64,000 nucleotides of DNA from Tetrahymena thermophila SB210 (lineage: Eukaryota > Ciliophora > Oligohymenophorea > Hymenostomatida > Tetrahymenidae), in assembly GCF_000189635.1 (NCBI RefSeq), contig NW_002476405.1, forward strand, positions 434,001-498,000, in the 5' to 3' direction. The translations under genes were made by a program, and so were the position numbers. Under the pieces are notes generated by a model. That model searched no databases. It saw only the letters and a program-made list of their open reading frames with translations, and was not told the origin of the DNA. Below, piece after piece: positions 24,101 to 39,100 of this stretch (its first letter is position 1; every line of letters begins with the position of its first letter).

Positions 24101-26726
24101 TGCAAACACTACATAAACTGTACAAATTAATAATAACAACTTTAATTAGCAAACCATATAAACCTTTGTTAACAACCAAATGACATAAGCTCAAAGCTAC
24201 TAAAATTAAAATCTTTACTAGAATGAGATATTTGCATACTAAAACATATTGGGTTCTATTGAGTAGTTTGAAGCAGCTAACACTTCTCCTTCCTAAGTTA
24301 ATCAAGTAAAAATATAAATTTTAAATAGACTCATGTAAAGCGTTTGGACTTAGTAGTTTGATGATAGCTACACTCTTTCTGGTTAAATCATTTAAAAATT
24401 AATAGTTTCATAATTTTAGTTGGATCCATAATCATAATTGTTTTAACAGCTCTAATAATCTACTGTAAGCAGAATTAACTAAATGCATAATGCAGTTCAA
24501 TAGAAATCAGTTGCTTTATCAATAGCATAAATTAACTTCTTTAGAGAGAACTTTCAAGTTGTATCTAACACTTACATGGAGTTAATTAAAGCAAATTCTA
24601 ACTAAGGATTTATTAGCAACTCTGATATCGAAAATTATACTAATTAAATAATGAATGGATTTACTTATTTGCTTCAAACTAACCAGTCTCCTATTGACTT
24701 CCCCACATCTCAAGCTAGTTTTCATATTGAAAATAATGACAATCTAGTCTTTTTTAATAATTACTATAGCTAAGTTGTATAAAATTTAGATCCCTATGCT
24801 TCCACTAATTTTAATTATTATGTTACTGTTTCTAGTTGGTCTAATAGCACCTATTTATATCGTGATGAGCTCATTTAATATAATTAACAATATTTATCTC
24901 AAGCTAACCAAACAGTTTAAACTCTATTAAATAGAACTTACGGAATGAAGATACCAAATGTTTATACTAATAATTAACCCACTCCTTCAAACTCTAGAAT
25001 GAGATTTTTATAATCTTAGAGCACTAGTGTTCCTAGTGGATTTACTTTGAACTTTGGTCCTGTTTCATAAGAAGAAAAGCTTAAGTGCATTTAGCGTCAG
25101 CCTACAGGAAACTGGGTTCACAACAGCTGTCAAACCTCAATTGAGATGAAAAATAATTAGAGGATTATTAAATGTGTTTGCTAAACACCTCAAGTCACAT
25201 CTGTTATCTCTGATATAACTTAGTTATTAGATAATAAAAATCTTTAAAAGATCTTCAGTGAAGATGGTATTGCTGGTTTAGCTTAACTTACTAATTGGTA
25301 TGAGTATGCTCCAATATGGACTATGATAGCTCTGAATATTGGCTTTGCTTTTATGCTTTTTGCTGCTTACGGTTTTGATAAAGTTGATAAATTAGCAATA
25401 AGTTAAACTACTTCTTTAGTTTATCCTATGGACCATTAACACTCAAATAAAAATAGTCAAAAGAAACCTAAAACACTATTTTTAAAAGTAAAGATAAAAA
25501 AAGCAAGTGAGTATAATTTGCAAAATGAGATGTAATTAGAGACACTATAAAAATAAGAAAGCGGACAAGAAAAACTGGAAGTTTAACAACTTTTAGATGA
25601 AAAAGCGGCTTCTAACAATACAGATAGCAAAGAATAAAATAATTAAGGTTAAAATAAATTAAAAGTAAAAGAGGAGTATTCATCTTAAAATTTTTAAACA
25701 TAATTATTAATTAACGACAAAAGAAATTCATCAAATTAAATAGAATAAAATGAACTATAAAAATTAACATAGCATTAGTTTAAGCAAGGAAATAAACAGG
25801 ATTAGCAATCATAAAATAATTAAGTCAAAAAAGTTCAAAATGATGTTTTATTAACTAATATCGAAGTTACAGATACCAATAACTTGTTCGATAAAGAACC
25901 TTCATTAAAGGAATAAGCTAATTAAGACAAATTTTATCAAAATAAATCTCCATAAAACAAGGATAGACATAGCTTAAAATAATAGGTTTCTATTTATTCC
26001 TAAGATGGTCTTAGCAAAGAATAAAATCAATAAAAAAATGAAAACTTAAATGAATAAAAATTATAGAAAAAAAAGAGCTTAGCTGATGAAGATAGTCTCG
26101 AAAAATAAATTAGAAAAGAAGATAAAGAAATTGATAAAATAAAGTAAGAAGAAGAGAAAAAATTCAAAGATAATTTATCTAGGCAGAAATTGATTGAATA
26201 TTTAAATACAGAGAAGCCTATTTATGCTATAATGACATATCATACTCTATTTTAAACATTTATCATATACTAAGAAGACTAGTCTAGGCTATTGAGATTT
26301 ATTATCTATTACAATAAAGTAATATGGCTATTAACTCTTAATTCTATATTTGGAAAAAATATAAGCGTTGTCTAGGTCATTGTTTTAAGTATTGTTACAA
26401 CTATAGTACTTTAAGTTGTTACAACAATTATTCAAATACTTTTAAAATATAAGAAACTTAGAATAATAGGCTTGTTTATTACTTTCTTGTTTTGCTTATT
26501 TTGCTATTATAGTATTCTTGTAGTAATTGCTGGGCAATCTGCTGAAGATGCTAATATCTGGATTATCTCATATTTTGCAGTCTTTATCCTTAATGAATTT
26601 GTCATAGGATTTGGTATATGCGCTGCTATGTATTATGCTTGCAAAAAAATTATTCTTAAAGCTCAAACCAATACATTTTTAGAATTTCTAGGAGCAAGTC
26701 CACTTCTCCAAGCTTTTAGCAGCTGA
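21131..26726 (+). CDS. REJ/GPS multi-pass membrane protein, copy B
   Basis: Five exons: 21131-21488, 21548-21808, 21872-22569, 22712-23495 and 23854-26726, giving 1657 residues to TGA. Residues 1-20 are a signal peptide (MRIIQYLVIFIAFNCLVLAS). About 41-115 is a furin-like Cys-rich head (CDLCDLDGFC, GCMSCTS). A beta-rich middle follows. Exon 4 carries the REJ-like core WFCLDSNGNPC and LPLNTQYTIYY. The GPS-like box spans about 1112-1143 (CIQRQ...W...SC...CVCQTP). Helix 1 is at about 1189-1208, a Gln/Lys/Glu-rich linker lies at 1210-1485, and about four helices at 1490-1640 include FCLFCYYSILVVIAGQ. By family knowledge this is the first half of a polycystin-1-like receptor, presumably at the plasma or ciliary membrane with the Cys-rich part outside. 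No PLAT domain or channel module is seen. Intron phases match the three copies downstream. Confidence 0.85.
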
Positions 26727-29417
26727 GTTATTATTATAAATAATCAATTAAACACATATTAAAAAATTATTTGAAAATTGTATTTTTTTATAAGTAGTCT
26801 TTATTCAGACAAAGTTTATTATTTATTCCTAAAGTTAAAATGATTATTTTAAATACTTATTGAAGTTTTTCCTAATATTATTATAGTTCATCGTATTAAT
26901 TTAGTTTAATTTAAGAACAATCATTTTCTTATTAAATAAAAATTTGCAAATAAAAACCTTTTCTAATCTTTCTAAAAAAAATTATCAAAAATTTAAATCC
27001 ATGAATGAATATTAAAGCCAAAATCAAAAAATAGATTTAAGATATTTTTTTATTATTCACTTTAAAATTTTATTATATTCCATAAATTAATTAAAAAATT
27101 TTGCAAAATTAACTTGAAGTTTTTTCTTTGATTATAAAGATTTGTATGAATTAAATTTTAATTGAAAAATTTTTGGTGTTCGGTCTTAAATTCGACACCC
27201 TTTATTACATATTTTTTGTAAATTATATTTAATATCAATATTTAACTATTATGCTAACCCCAAAATAAGTAATTCGTCAATCTATTTATTAAGTAAGTAA
27301 GTAAATAAGTAAGTAATTAAGTAAATAAGTAAGTAAGTAAGAATAATGATTTTATAATTTAATTCAATTTCAAAATCTGGTTTAGATAAATGAAATGGAA
27401 ATGTAAAAAATATGAGTGAATACTCACTCTACCTATCTACTTGGTGAAAAAATATCACTTTCAAATTTTATTCTTATAAAATGGCTTATAATATGTATGA
27501 TATTGGATTATCCTAAAAATTAAAAATTAAGATATTCATCAAGCAAATATAATGATTTGTTTGATTGTATAATTAACTAAATAAAAATAATCATGGAAAA
27601 TAAATAGAACAAATAACAAATCTTCAAATAAAATTTAGTTGAGCTAATTAAGAATTGATGCAAAACAAAATATAAGTAAGTTAGGCAATATTAAGTAAAT
27701 AAAATTTATATTTTTTATAAAAGTGCTAATTTCTAATTTTAAGGTAAGATTAACTCTAGTTCAGTAATTAAATCAAGAAATATTTGATCAAATAAATCTG
27801 ATTATTAATTACTTGAAACTAAAAAGCTTGAATCTTATATACTTTAAAGCAATAAGAGGATAGAAAATAAAAATTAGGGGTTATAGTCAAAACAAAAAAG
27901 GCAAACTTAAATAAAACATTGAAAAAAAGCTTATAAAAATAAATAGAACCATATCATACATACATACAGCATCAATGAAGGATTATTTAAATTTTATTTG
28001 TAAACTATTAATACGAATATTGATTTTAAGTGAGACGGTCAGACATCTTTTGTTACAAGCTCTTTTAAATCTAAATTTCATTATTATAAAAAATCTGATC
28101 ATTACTAAGATTGATTATTGATAGTTATTAAAGTAAAGTTTCATCTATATTAATTATGTTTGGGTAGTTACTCCTAGTATCTAAATATATTAAAGGATAA
28201 AAACATAATTTATATCTTATGGGAAAATGTGTTTTGTCTATTTGCTACTGAGCTTATTGATTTTAAGATAAGAAATTAATATATAAAATCTACTGATCAT
28301 CATTATATTTTCAAAAAAGTAACATCAAAATAAAATGCGTTATATACCAAATTTAATAATTAAATTTTATAATATTTAAATAACTAAGCAAACAATCATT
28401 TTAAATTGAGTAACTTAATCAATTTAAAACTCTAATTAATTATTATTTGAAATTTAGAAGAAATTTTACCATTATTTTGTTTATAGTGCGTTAAAAACTT
28501 TGGATTAATCATAATAGTATCAATTTGTTTTTAATTTAAAAAAAAGTAAGTCAATTAATGTATCTAGTAATTTTACTCAGAAAAATCTATTTTTAAACAA
28601 TCAATTGTGTAAAGACAAATAAATATATCTTTTGATTTAAAAATTATTTATTAATTAATATCATATTAAATACTAATTTTATATTAGATTTAGTTAATTA
28701 ATTTATTTTTTCCTTCTTGAAATTTCTTAAATTATTAACAGGGATTTAAATTAAATTATGTTTATATAAAATCTTCAAGATCTTAAAATAATAAAAATAA
28801 ATTTTTTGATCTTCAAAATTAATTTAAATGTTGTTCCTCCTTAATTAATTTTAAGTAACTTTTATCTGATAAAGTCTAAATTTTCATAAAAGATAATAAA
28901 AGGAATTGTTCATCAATTTATTAATTAATGTTTATCTGCAATTTTGTTTGCAAAAAGCTTAAATAAATAGTTTTTTTCATATTATCCTAAGACTATAAAT
29001 TTATCAGAGGTAAAAATATCTGTTGTTATTGCCTGAATTTTTGTTACTGAGCTTGTAATTAAATTTATATTTTTAAAAATATCTTTGTAAAATCAATTTT
29101 GATAAATGGTTTGGCTTATTTAGATTACTAGTAATTAATTTATTAAATTCAAGTAGTTATTTATTTAAAAATAGCTAGTTTACGTTATCAATTTTGTTTT
29201 AGTAAACTTTTTATCAAAAATGTTAACCAAAGTTAATCAATTTGTAAAAATAGATTAATTTAATTGTTTATTTATTTAATTATGTTTTACTTGAATACCA
29301 GTCACTATACTCTATAAGTATTACAAGCAAATCAAAAAAAAATAGTTAGTATTACCAAAATCTTAAATTCATCAAATCAAGTAAACAATATTAAATTAAA
29401 AAGAAATCTCATAAAAT
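26727..29417. other. non-coding AT-rich spacer
   Basis: No supported gene in 2.7 kb. It contains an imperfect (AAGT)n microsatellite at 27291-27341 and otherwise unremarkable AT-rich sequence. The promoter of the next gene is presumably near its 3' end. Confidence 0.55.
27291..27341. repeat. (AAGT)n microsatellite
   Basis: About twelve imperfect tandem AAGT units interrupted by AAAT and AATT variants. Confidence 0.9.
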
Positions 29418-32400
29418 ATGTTTATACTTCCTTTCCTACTTTTTGCAACCTTTCATTTATCTCTCCAAAATAGCTTTAAAGAACATGCTCAGGGAGACAT
29501 TTAGTTACCTATATAAAAACGACAACTTTAAAGCTGCCCTTAATTTTGTGATGTTTGTGATGATTCTGGCTACTGCTTACAATGCTGCAATTGCGATTTA
29601 AGGGTATTACCTACTTGCGATTGCTAAATGGGTTATTATGATTTCGAAGGCTCTTGCCTACCTTGTAAAGAAGGCTGTATGAGTTGTACTTCAGCAGATA
29701 GTTGCTTAGAATGTTAATCTACCTATATTAAAGATCCATCTACTAATAATTGCATCTGTGATATTTCTAATGAAGCAGGTATTTTTTTGTTTTTTGCCTA
29801 CAAAAATGTTTATCAAAAGCATTATTTTTTCCATAAAAGGTGACTGTAAAAACCCAGATGAAGGATTTCTGATATATTACTCAAGGTTTATGAATGATTT
29901 TAAGTCTATAGAGGTTATATTTAACCAAATGATTAATATTATTGGTGTAGATTTAATTGAGCAATTCTAAGCATAAAGTTCTACTAATTGCTAAATACTA
30001 GATTCCTAAACAATATCAATTTATTAGGGCTCTGCCTATACATGCTTTATTGATTCTTTGCGAAGAAATAGATTTATTATTTCATTTTGTAAATAATCAT
30101 TTTATTTTAAATATTTTTTTATTTAATGTTTTTATTATAAATTTATAAGCATCTTTGAGTTAGAGTTTAGATTAAAATAAATTCTTCAGTAATCCAATAA
30201 TAGATTAAACCAAGATAAACATTTAAAATAAATAAAATGAAATAGAAGTTAAAAAAATCTATAATCTAGAAAAAAAGGTTGGAGATCAACATCACTCTAG
30301 GCAAAAAATTTGCTATTTTAATTATAAAAACCTAATGTCTAACCCTAAATAAGATTAAATAATAACATCCTTTAGTTATTTTGATAATAATTTTGAAAAT
30401 ATGATAAATTATCTATAAGCAACTATTACAAGCCCATAATAATATACAGGAATTTAATTAGATATAATGGGATAAACAATTCAGTTGAGTAATTATCTAC
30501 AAATTATATAAGAAGGACCGATTACTATAAGCCTATAGTGCTAATTATTTGATATAATAACAATTGATACAGCTACTGTACAGATAACATTTTAATAGTC
30601 ACCTAATAAAAATATATTTATTTCATCTTTGATATACTATCAAAATATTATCTAAGGTAGATATGACCAGAAAATTTAGCAAAGTTTAAATTTTAATGTT
30701 CTTTAAGACTATTAATTGAAAATTTAAACTCTCCCTCAAATCATAGACACACAAATAATTCAATTAACTGAAGCGAGCAATCTATTTACAATTAATTTAC
30801 CTGCTTACTCAGCCAAATATACCGAAACGATCTACATTATGGTAAAAGAAGATTCATTTAATTTTGAAAAAACAATTTTAATATAAAAATTAGAAATTTC
30901 TAATTTAAATAAATATTATTAAAAACCAAATAATTACTAAAGTAAAAAAATAAATAAAATTTTTAAAATATCTTTTCTTAAAATCTTTAATTCAAAGCCG
31001 CTAAGGTCAAATTCTAAAATAAATTATTTTATTAAAATAAGTAACAAGTAATTGATAAAACTGGAACTGTTGTTGCTCAATAGAATATTGCCTATCTTAA
31101 TCATAATATCTAGTATATCCCCAATCTAACTTAAACCTTAACCAACATAAACCCTCAAAACGATCTTTGGATAGACGTAGATATAACATAATTTTAACTT
31201 GCTGAGTCTAATAAAATTGATCCTAAGTATGTTTCCCAATCATGGTTTTGTGTTGATGCAAATAATAACCCATGCTTAAATGCAAGCTAATAACCTTTAT
31301 AGATAATTCAATTAAGTAACAAAATGAAAGTCAAAAAGAATTAATTGTCGTTTAACACAATCTATTTCTTTTTCTACTAACTCTAAAGTAATAACTTTTA
31401 ATATAGCTCATAATATTAGAAATTTTCTGTAGACACAGGCTTGACTTATGCATATGCAACTATTTAAGGTTAATAAAGTTCGGGTCATATTAACCTGCAA
31501 GATATTCTTAGTATTATCATATACATTCACACAGACTTCCCTTACCAAATAGAAAAAGCTCTTTACACTATAAATCTTGTTTAAAACGGATAAAAAAAAA
31601 TACTAACTTCCACCTCTAATTAGTTTTCGGTTTAGATTTAAGATTACTTTCCTAATCCTGATTTTTCTTAAAAACCTACAGAATTAATTATTAGTTATTC
31701 AATATACGATTACTATTTTAAATAAAATATTCTCATGTAAGACCCCTCTAATCCTGTGATTTTAGAGATTTCATCTCCAGATTAGCTACAGATAGAAATA
31801 AGTAAATTATTAAATCTTACTATTTTTAAATATTTAATGCAATATTCTATCTTTTAGATATATTTTATTAAAAAATTATTCAACAAATATTATTAATAGT
31901 TCAACTTTTTTTATTCACAAAAAATTTTATTAATAATTTAAACTAAAAAGGAATTACAGTACTTTTTAGGTTAATTCTTAGAAATTTTAATTTCATTAAA
32001 ATAAATTGTTTTTTTAATAATTTATTTTTACTTTCAAACAATTTATGAATATTTTTTTTATTATAGATCCATTAAATTATATTGCATTTACAGAATTGAT
32101 AACTATTTAATCAACTTCCAGTACTTCTAAGATATTCTAATTTTTCTACTATAACAATGCTCAGGACAGGGAATTTGAGCTATAAAACCCATATTAAACA
32201 ACAAGAAAACTACTGAGCTTAGACTAACCTGACTAACATATTACTTCATATCTACCTTTTGGTGATGTAGTTATAATGCTGTTAGGATTTAATCCTGATA
32301 TATATTAATACACAAATGTTACATATGTATTACCAGTAAAAGATAACAATTTCAACCCACAATCATATATAAATTACATTCAAGAAAAATATAAAAAAGC

Positions 32401-34993
32401 ATAATCTTATTAGTAATAATCTTAGCTCACAAAAGAAATTTTTGTCTATCAAACTATGATTGAAGCTATTGAATAATATGAGAAAAAAGATAATATTGTG
32501 GATCAAGTAGTTTCTTAGATTAAGCAAAATATTCTACTTAGACTACAGAATAACATATGGCAAAACTAAATTGATTAAATTTTTAATCTCTCAGGTGAAA
32601 TAACCCTAAGAATGATAAGAACTAAAATTTAATTAGACTCTTTACTTTTTAATAAAATTGTCGATCAAACAGTAAACAGAATAAAAAAGCTTAACCAATC
32701 AATTTAACAAATTTAATCATACTTAAATTAAAAATTAAAATTCTAATATTAAGAAAGCTTTAGAATTACTATTTAGACATACATGGAATTAGTTAAAATT
32801 AGTGGAAACTCAGGTCAGATTAGTGAATAAAGCATGATTTAAAATACTGTTAACGCTATGGGTGGCTTATCTATACTTTTGCATACTAATCAGTCACCGA
32901 TTAAACTTTTTACATCAGCTGCATTAATATAAGTTGAAAAATATGATGATATTTTATTTATGAGTAACTATTTTCAGTAGCTAACTACCGTTGATAAAAA
33001 CTCATTTTTGAATTAAAATTAATTCTATATACTAACTCAAAGTTGGCCTAATAATACTTTTTTGTTTAGAGATGAACTTGAGGTTTACAATGAAAAGTAT
33101 ATGATGCTTGCTAATAAAACAACTTTAAACTTGCTTTAGACAACCTATTCTATTAAAATACCTACAGTAATACCAATTTTATTTTCAAAAAATGAAGATT
33201 CAAGAAGAAGGTTTTTGCAGTAGGAGCAAGACTCAAATATTCCTAGCGATTTTGTAATAACATTCTCAAATATAACAGAATAAGAATAACTTAAGTGCAT
33301 CTAGCGTAGTAATTCTGGGTAATGGGTAAGTAAAAGTTGCAAAACAAATTTAGTAATAAATGGTCATTAAAGATAAATAGAGTGTATATGTAAAACTCCT
33401 GATGTTACTTCTATTATAGCAGATGCTGAAGCTTTATTAAATAATGAAAATTTATCAAATATATTTAGCGAGAGTGGAATAGAAGGTCTGCTTAATTTAA
33501 AAAATTGGTATGAATATGTAGCGATATGGACCATTTTCGGTTTAAATATATTTTATGTATGCCTAGCTTGCATAGCAAGAAAATTTGATAAGAGAGATAA
33601 TCTTAAAATATCTGATTTACAACAACATGAAACTTAGAAGGAATAAGAAGTATTAAATAAGGAAACTAAATAAAACGAGAAAGTTTTTATTTTAATCAAA
33701 GCAAGGAAAAGCACTTTCTTAAGGCTTTCTAATACCCTAGAAAATGGAAAAAAAATACTATAAAAATAGTAATTAGAATAAGAAAAAGTAAATAACGTAT
33801 GTGATAATGCTATACTCTAAAGTCAAATTAAAGAATAAGAGTTAACTGAGGTTCAAAGTTGCTAAATTTAAGATAAAAGTAAGTTCTCAATTTAATCACT
33901 AAGATAAATAGAAAACCATCATGAAACGACTATTAACAAGAATTTAAGCTAAAAGCCAACTTGTGATTAATTATGTGGAGAAAAATAGACTAATATATCA
34001 ATTAATATTTAGAATAACTCATATTTGAAGCCTATTTAATGTATATTTGCAGCTAAAGAAGATGAATTTATTAGTAAAAATATCAAAATCCATTAATAAG
34101 GTGAGGATAAAGATAGTCACTCCAAGATTTTATGCTCAAAGCTACAAATAGATAAGAGTCATGAATTGAGTGAAGAAGGAAAAAAGGAAAACATTATAGA
34201 AAGTTAGCACAGTATTTAGCTAAAGTATCATCTTAACGATGGTAAAATATCACCTAAAAATAAGAACTAACATCACATGACTGATGACAGTTTTATTTAA
34301 TCAAAGATAAAAGATGATCAAATTTAATAAAGAAATTCTAATGAAAATGTGGAATAAGACTACAATTAAACTAAAGGTAGTGATTAAGATAAGCAAACTT
34401 AGAAGGAGGAAAAGAAAAAATTAAAAAAAGCTAAAAAAGAACTTGCAAAATAAAAGCTGATAGAATATCTAAATTAAGAAAAAGTAACTTTTGGAATTTT
34501 ATCATTCCATTAGTTTTTTTCAATTTTCTTTATTTACTATGAAAGCTAATCAAGAGTTCTTAGGTCATCAATATTTTATAATAAAATGGTTTGGCTGTTG
34601 GCTTTAAATTCAATTTTTGGTAAAAATTTAAGTATTGTTCAAATATTAATTTTAAGCATTGTCTCATCCATCGTCCTATGGGTAGTTACTCTTATCATTT
34701 CCATCTTTCTAGACAAAAAAAAATTTTAAAAACTTGGAATCTTTATTGTGTTTTCTTTCTGCATCTTTTGCTATTACAGTATATTGGTTGTGATTTCAAG
34801 AAGCTCTGCATATGAATCAAACATATGGGTTATCACTTATTTTTCAACACTCATTCTTAATGAATTTCTATTTGGTATGATCAAAAGTACAGCTTAGTAT
34901 TTCATTTGCAAAAAAGTATTGTAAAAAATTTAAAACAAACATATTTTGAGCATGCTTGGTGCTGGCCTTTTATTAAAAACTTTGAGTGTTTGA
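29418..34993 (+). CDS. REJ/GPS multi-pass membrane protein, copy C
   Basis: Five exons: 29418-29778, 29840-30088, 30150-30841, 31042-31801 and 32067-34993, giving 1662 residues to TGA. It has a signal peptide (MFILPFLLFATFHLSLQ), a Cys-rich head (CDVCDDSGYC, GCMSCTSADSC), a beta-rich middle, a REJ-like core in exon 4 (WFCVDANNNPC, QDYFPNPDF), a GPS-like box starting at Cys1098 and ending CICKTPDVTS, helix 1 (about IWTIFGLNIFYVCLACIA), a linker of about 300 residues rich in Gln, Lys, Glu, Ser and Asn, and four closing helices (FCIFCYYSILVVISR). It is closest to copy D: exon 2 is nearly the same in both (SSTNCQILD versus SSTNCKILD, then TISIYQ, YTCFIDSL and NRFIISF), so this pair is a recent tandem duplication. 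Topology and role are inferred as for copy B. Confidence 0.85.
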
Positions 34994-36140
34994 TTTAAAT
35001 CAATATTTATATTTTGTATTCAATTATATACTTTATGCATTTCTTCTTACATTACTTACCATTTTTGAGCTAGTAAAAAACAAACATTTTAAAAAATGGC
35101 CCTCAAAAAATATTAAATGAAATGAGGAACCTAAATTATGAGTATATAATATATTTAAATATATAATTGTATTATTTTACTCTCCTAATAAACAATAATT
35201 AAGTTTTTAAACAATTAATTAAATTTAGTTTTAAAAGTAATTTTTTAATTAATTTATACTAAGCTACTACTCAACATTAGGTGGTTTCTATGAAATTTGT
35301 TTTTAATTGATACTTTTGCTACAAGTTTAAAATAGAAAAAAAATAATAAAATTATTTTTAAGAAAGGAGAAAAAATGAAGTATTTTTATAATAAACTATA
35401 TATCTTTAGAAAAAAATATTATATAAAAATATTTATTTAAAGTTAAAATTTTTTAATTTATAGCCACTAATTGAAGATCAACATTCAGTTCAAGCATTTT
35501 TGCTTAATTTTAATTTGTTTTGTTTCAATTTTTTTAAGTAACTTATTTCTGATGTATTCTAAATATTTACTAAATTAATAAAAAGAATGTGTATTCAGTA
35601 TAACATACTTTTTATTAGATCTCTTAAATAAGTTTACAATCAATTGATTAACTAAAAGAAAATCAGGTGCATTTTTGTATTTATTTTTCATATTTAAGAT
35701 TAATTAATACCACTATTTTACTGATTGTATTAAATAAAATTATTATTTTGCGCTAAGATAACTTTTTGTTCAAAATTTTGATTTGAGCTTTTGTGTGGAT
35801 GATTTAAAATTATATTTTAATACCTTGGCAAAAATCAATTTTGATTAAAATTAATGAAAAATTGATATTTAACTTCAAATAGGTAGGTATTTATTGATTA
35901 ACATATTAATATACTGTTTGTCATCATCAATTTTAAGGTAAGTAATCTTAAATTCAATCAAGATATAAAATAATCATTTAATAAAAATAGACAAACTTTT
36001 TACTTGTAAAAATGTGCTACTTACTGATTGATTAAAGCTTTGGTTCCTAATCTAATAAAAAGCGATTTGCTATTTGCAAACTTTGATATTTAAGAGTTTA
36101 AGTAAATAATATAAATTTCAACAAAATGAGGAAATAATAA
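34994..36140. other. non-coding spacer between copies C and D
   Basis: No gene seen. AT-rich with no notable repeat. The 5' leader of copy D is A-rich immediately before its start. Confidence 0.55.
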
Positions 36141-39100
36141 ATGCACTTACTTTTTTTTGTATTATTTACAATAATTCATTAATCTCTATAAGATAGTTCT
36201 ATTGAGAAAGATCAAAGGAACTTTTAGTCGATAGGATAGCAACGAATTTTATAAAGCTGTTCTTAATTTTGTGAGGTATGTGATGACACAGGTTTTTGCT
36301 TAAAATGCTTTGATCAGAGAGTTTTGCCTTCTTGCGATTGCCAAATAGGCTATTTCAATTTCTAAAATACCTGTTAGCCTTGTAAAAAAGGTTGCATGAG
36401 TTGTACTTCTGCATATGATTGTTAAGAATGCTACTCAATCTATGAATTGGACAAATCTAGCCAAATTTGTGCTTGCAAAGTTTCTAACATTATAGGTAAA
36501 TCAAATTGATGTATTATATAATTATAAAAATAAATAAATAATTTTCTTAGATGACTGCGAAAAACCTAAATAAGGTTATCTGTTATAGTATTCAAGGTAT
36601 ATGAGTGATTACAGGTCAATAGAGGTAGTATTTAATCAAATGATCAACATAATTGGTGAAAAATTAATAGACTAATTTGATGCTTAAAGTTCTACTAATT
36701 GTAAAATCTTAGATGCGAAAACAATATCAATTTATTAGGACTCAGTCTATACGTGTTTTATTGATTCTTTATAAAGAAATAGATTTATCATATCGTTTTG
36801 TAAATACTTTTTAAAATTCAATTATATTTATTTTTTTTTCTCTTTTAATTTTAATAAGCTAAATTGAGTGTGAAGTTAGATTAAAAATAATTCTTTAGTA
36901 ACCCAATAATAGATTTAAATAAGATATCTATTTAAATAAAGTAAAATTAAATAGTTGACAAATAAATCTTTAATTTAGAAGAATAAGTAAGATATTAACA
37001 TAATTAGAGTCTAAAAATTTGCTATTTGAGGGATAATAACTTTTATTTTAATTCACAGTAATAAAATTATCTCACCGAATTAGAATATTTTGATTTGAAC
37101 TATGAAAAAATGATATCAAACATAAAATTGAGTATCACAAGTCCCTAGTAATAGACAGGAAAATTGGATATTTAAGGCTAAGATATTTATTACACAGACA
37201 TATCAACCTAGGATTACGAAGGACCAATTACTATTAGGTTAGAGTGCTCCTTATTTAATATTAAAACTGTTGATACAATTACAGTGTATATTTCATTTCT
37301 GTAGAATTTTTCATAGTACGTTTACTCTTCTACACTGGATAAGTAATAAAACTCATTGATAGGAAGTTTAGACAATAAAATTTAATAAAAAACATCTTTC
37401 TTTTAGAATACACACTATTGGATAAGAATATAAACTATTCCTCAAATTATGGAAACCTAAATGATTCCAATAAGCGATAAGGACAGATTACAGATTACTA
37501 CAATACCAGCTTATTCTGCTAAATATACACAAGTCATTTTTGTAATCGTAATAAAGAAAATATTTTTAATTATTCAATTACTTAAGGAAATATTATACAT
37601 AAAAATTATTCTTCTTTCAAATTCTCAAGCTAGTTAGTCTCTCTTTTTTCTTCAAAAATAAATTGATTGAGATTTTTTAACTAAAATTTTGATTCTAAAA
37701 ACAAATCAAACATAATATTTTATCTTTTATAAAATAAACATTTTTTAAATATTATTTAAGTAAGAGGTAATAAATTCATAAGGATTTGCTATTTCTAGGT
37801 CGAATCTTGTGTATCTCAACTATAATATTTAGTACATTCCGAATATTGAGAAACAAATGAATAATGTAAACCCATAAAATGAATTTTGGATAGAAGTGGA
37901 CATAACTTAGTTTTAAATTGCTGAATCTAAAAGTATTGATCCCTAATATACTTCTCAGTCTTGGATTTGTAGTGATGAAAATAATCAGCCATGCATAAAT
38001 ATACACTAATAACCTCTATATATAGATCAATAAGGGAACAAAATGAAACTAAACAAAAATCAATTGCTGTTAAACACTGATTATTTCTTTTTTTACTAGT
38101 TTGAAAGTAAAAAATACTAATTTAGCTATCAATTTTAGAAGTTTTCAGTAAACACGGGTTAAACTTATGCCTATGCAACTATTTAAGGTTAATAGGGAGA
38201 TATTATTAACATTCAAGATTTTATCAACATAATTATTTACATTCACACAGATTTTCCTTATCAAATAGAATAAGCTCTTTACAAACTAACACTAATTTAG
38301 AATGGCTTAGAAAAAACTCTAACTTCAGTTACCAATTAATTCTCGTTTTAAATTTAAGACTATTTTCCTAATCCAGATTTCTCTTAAAATCCAACGACAT
38401 TAAGCATAAGCTACTCAGTTTATGATTATCTCTTCTAATAAACCATATTCATTTAAGATCTATCTAAATAATTCATTCTAAAGATTTCCCCACCTGATTT
38501 GATCAACATAAAGATACGTATACATTTTTTCTTTAAATTAAAGCATATTTCTTTTCATTCACTAGTTAAAATATTCACTGCAATTTATTTTAAAATAAAT
38601 CAATATAATTTTAATTTACCTTCATAAATTCTTAAATTATGAAATATTTTAATTTAAAATTTTAAAAATAAATATTAAAATTGTTACAAATTTCATTTAA
38701 AAGCTAAAAATTTTGATGTCATTAGTGTATTAAATAATAATTAAACTGTTAAAAATAATTAGAAATAAATAGAGATTTCTTTTTTTATAAAAGGCATAAA
38801 TAAATATTTAAAATTAACATGAAAATCTTAAAAGATTTTTATATTTTACTGATTTGGTTTATTTTTTTATTTGAAAAATTCTAATTACAAATTAAAATTT
38901 AATTAATATTTTATACAAAAAAAAATACTAACAACTTTTATTTATTAATTAACAGAAAATTAAATGTACGTTGCATTTAAAGATATGGTTTAAATTGAGT
39001 GCCTAGCTATTAATTCTAAGATAATCTAATTTTTCTACTACAATAGTGCTGAGGATAGAGAATTTGAATTGTAAAACCCTTATCAGACAACTAGAAAGCT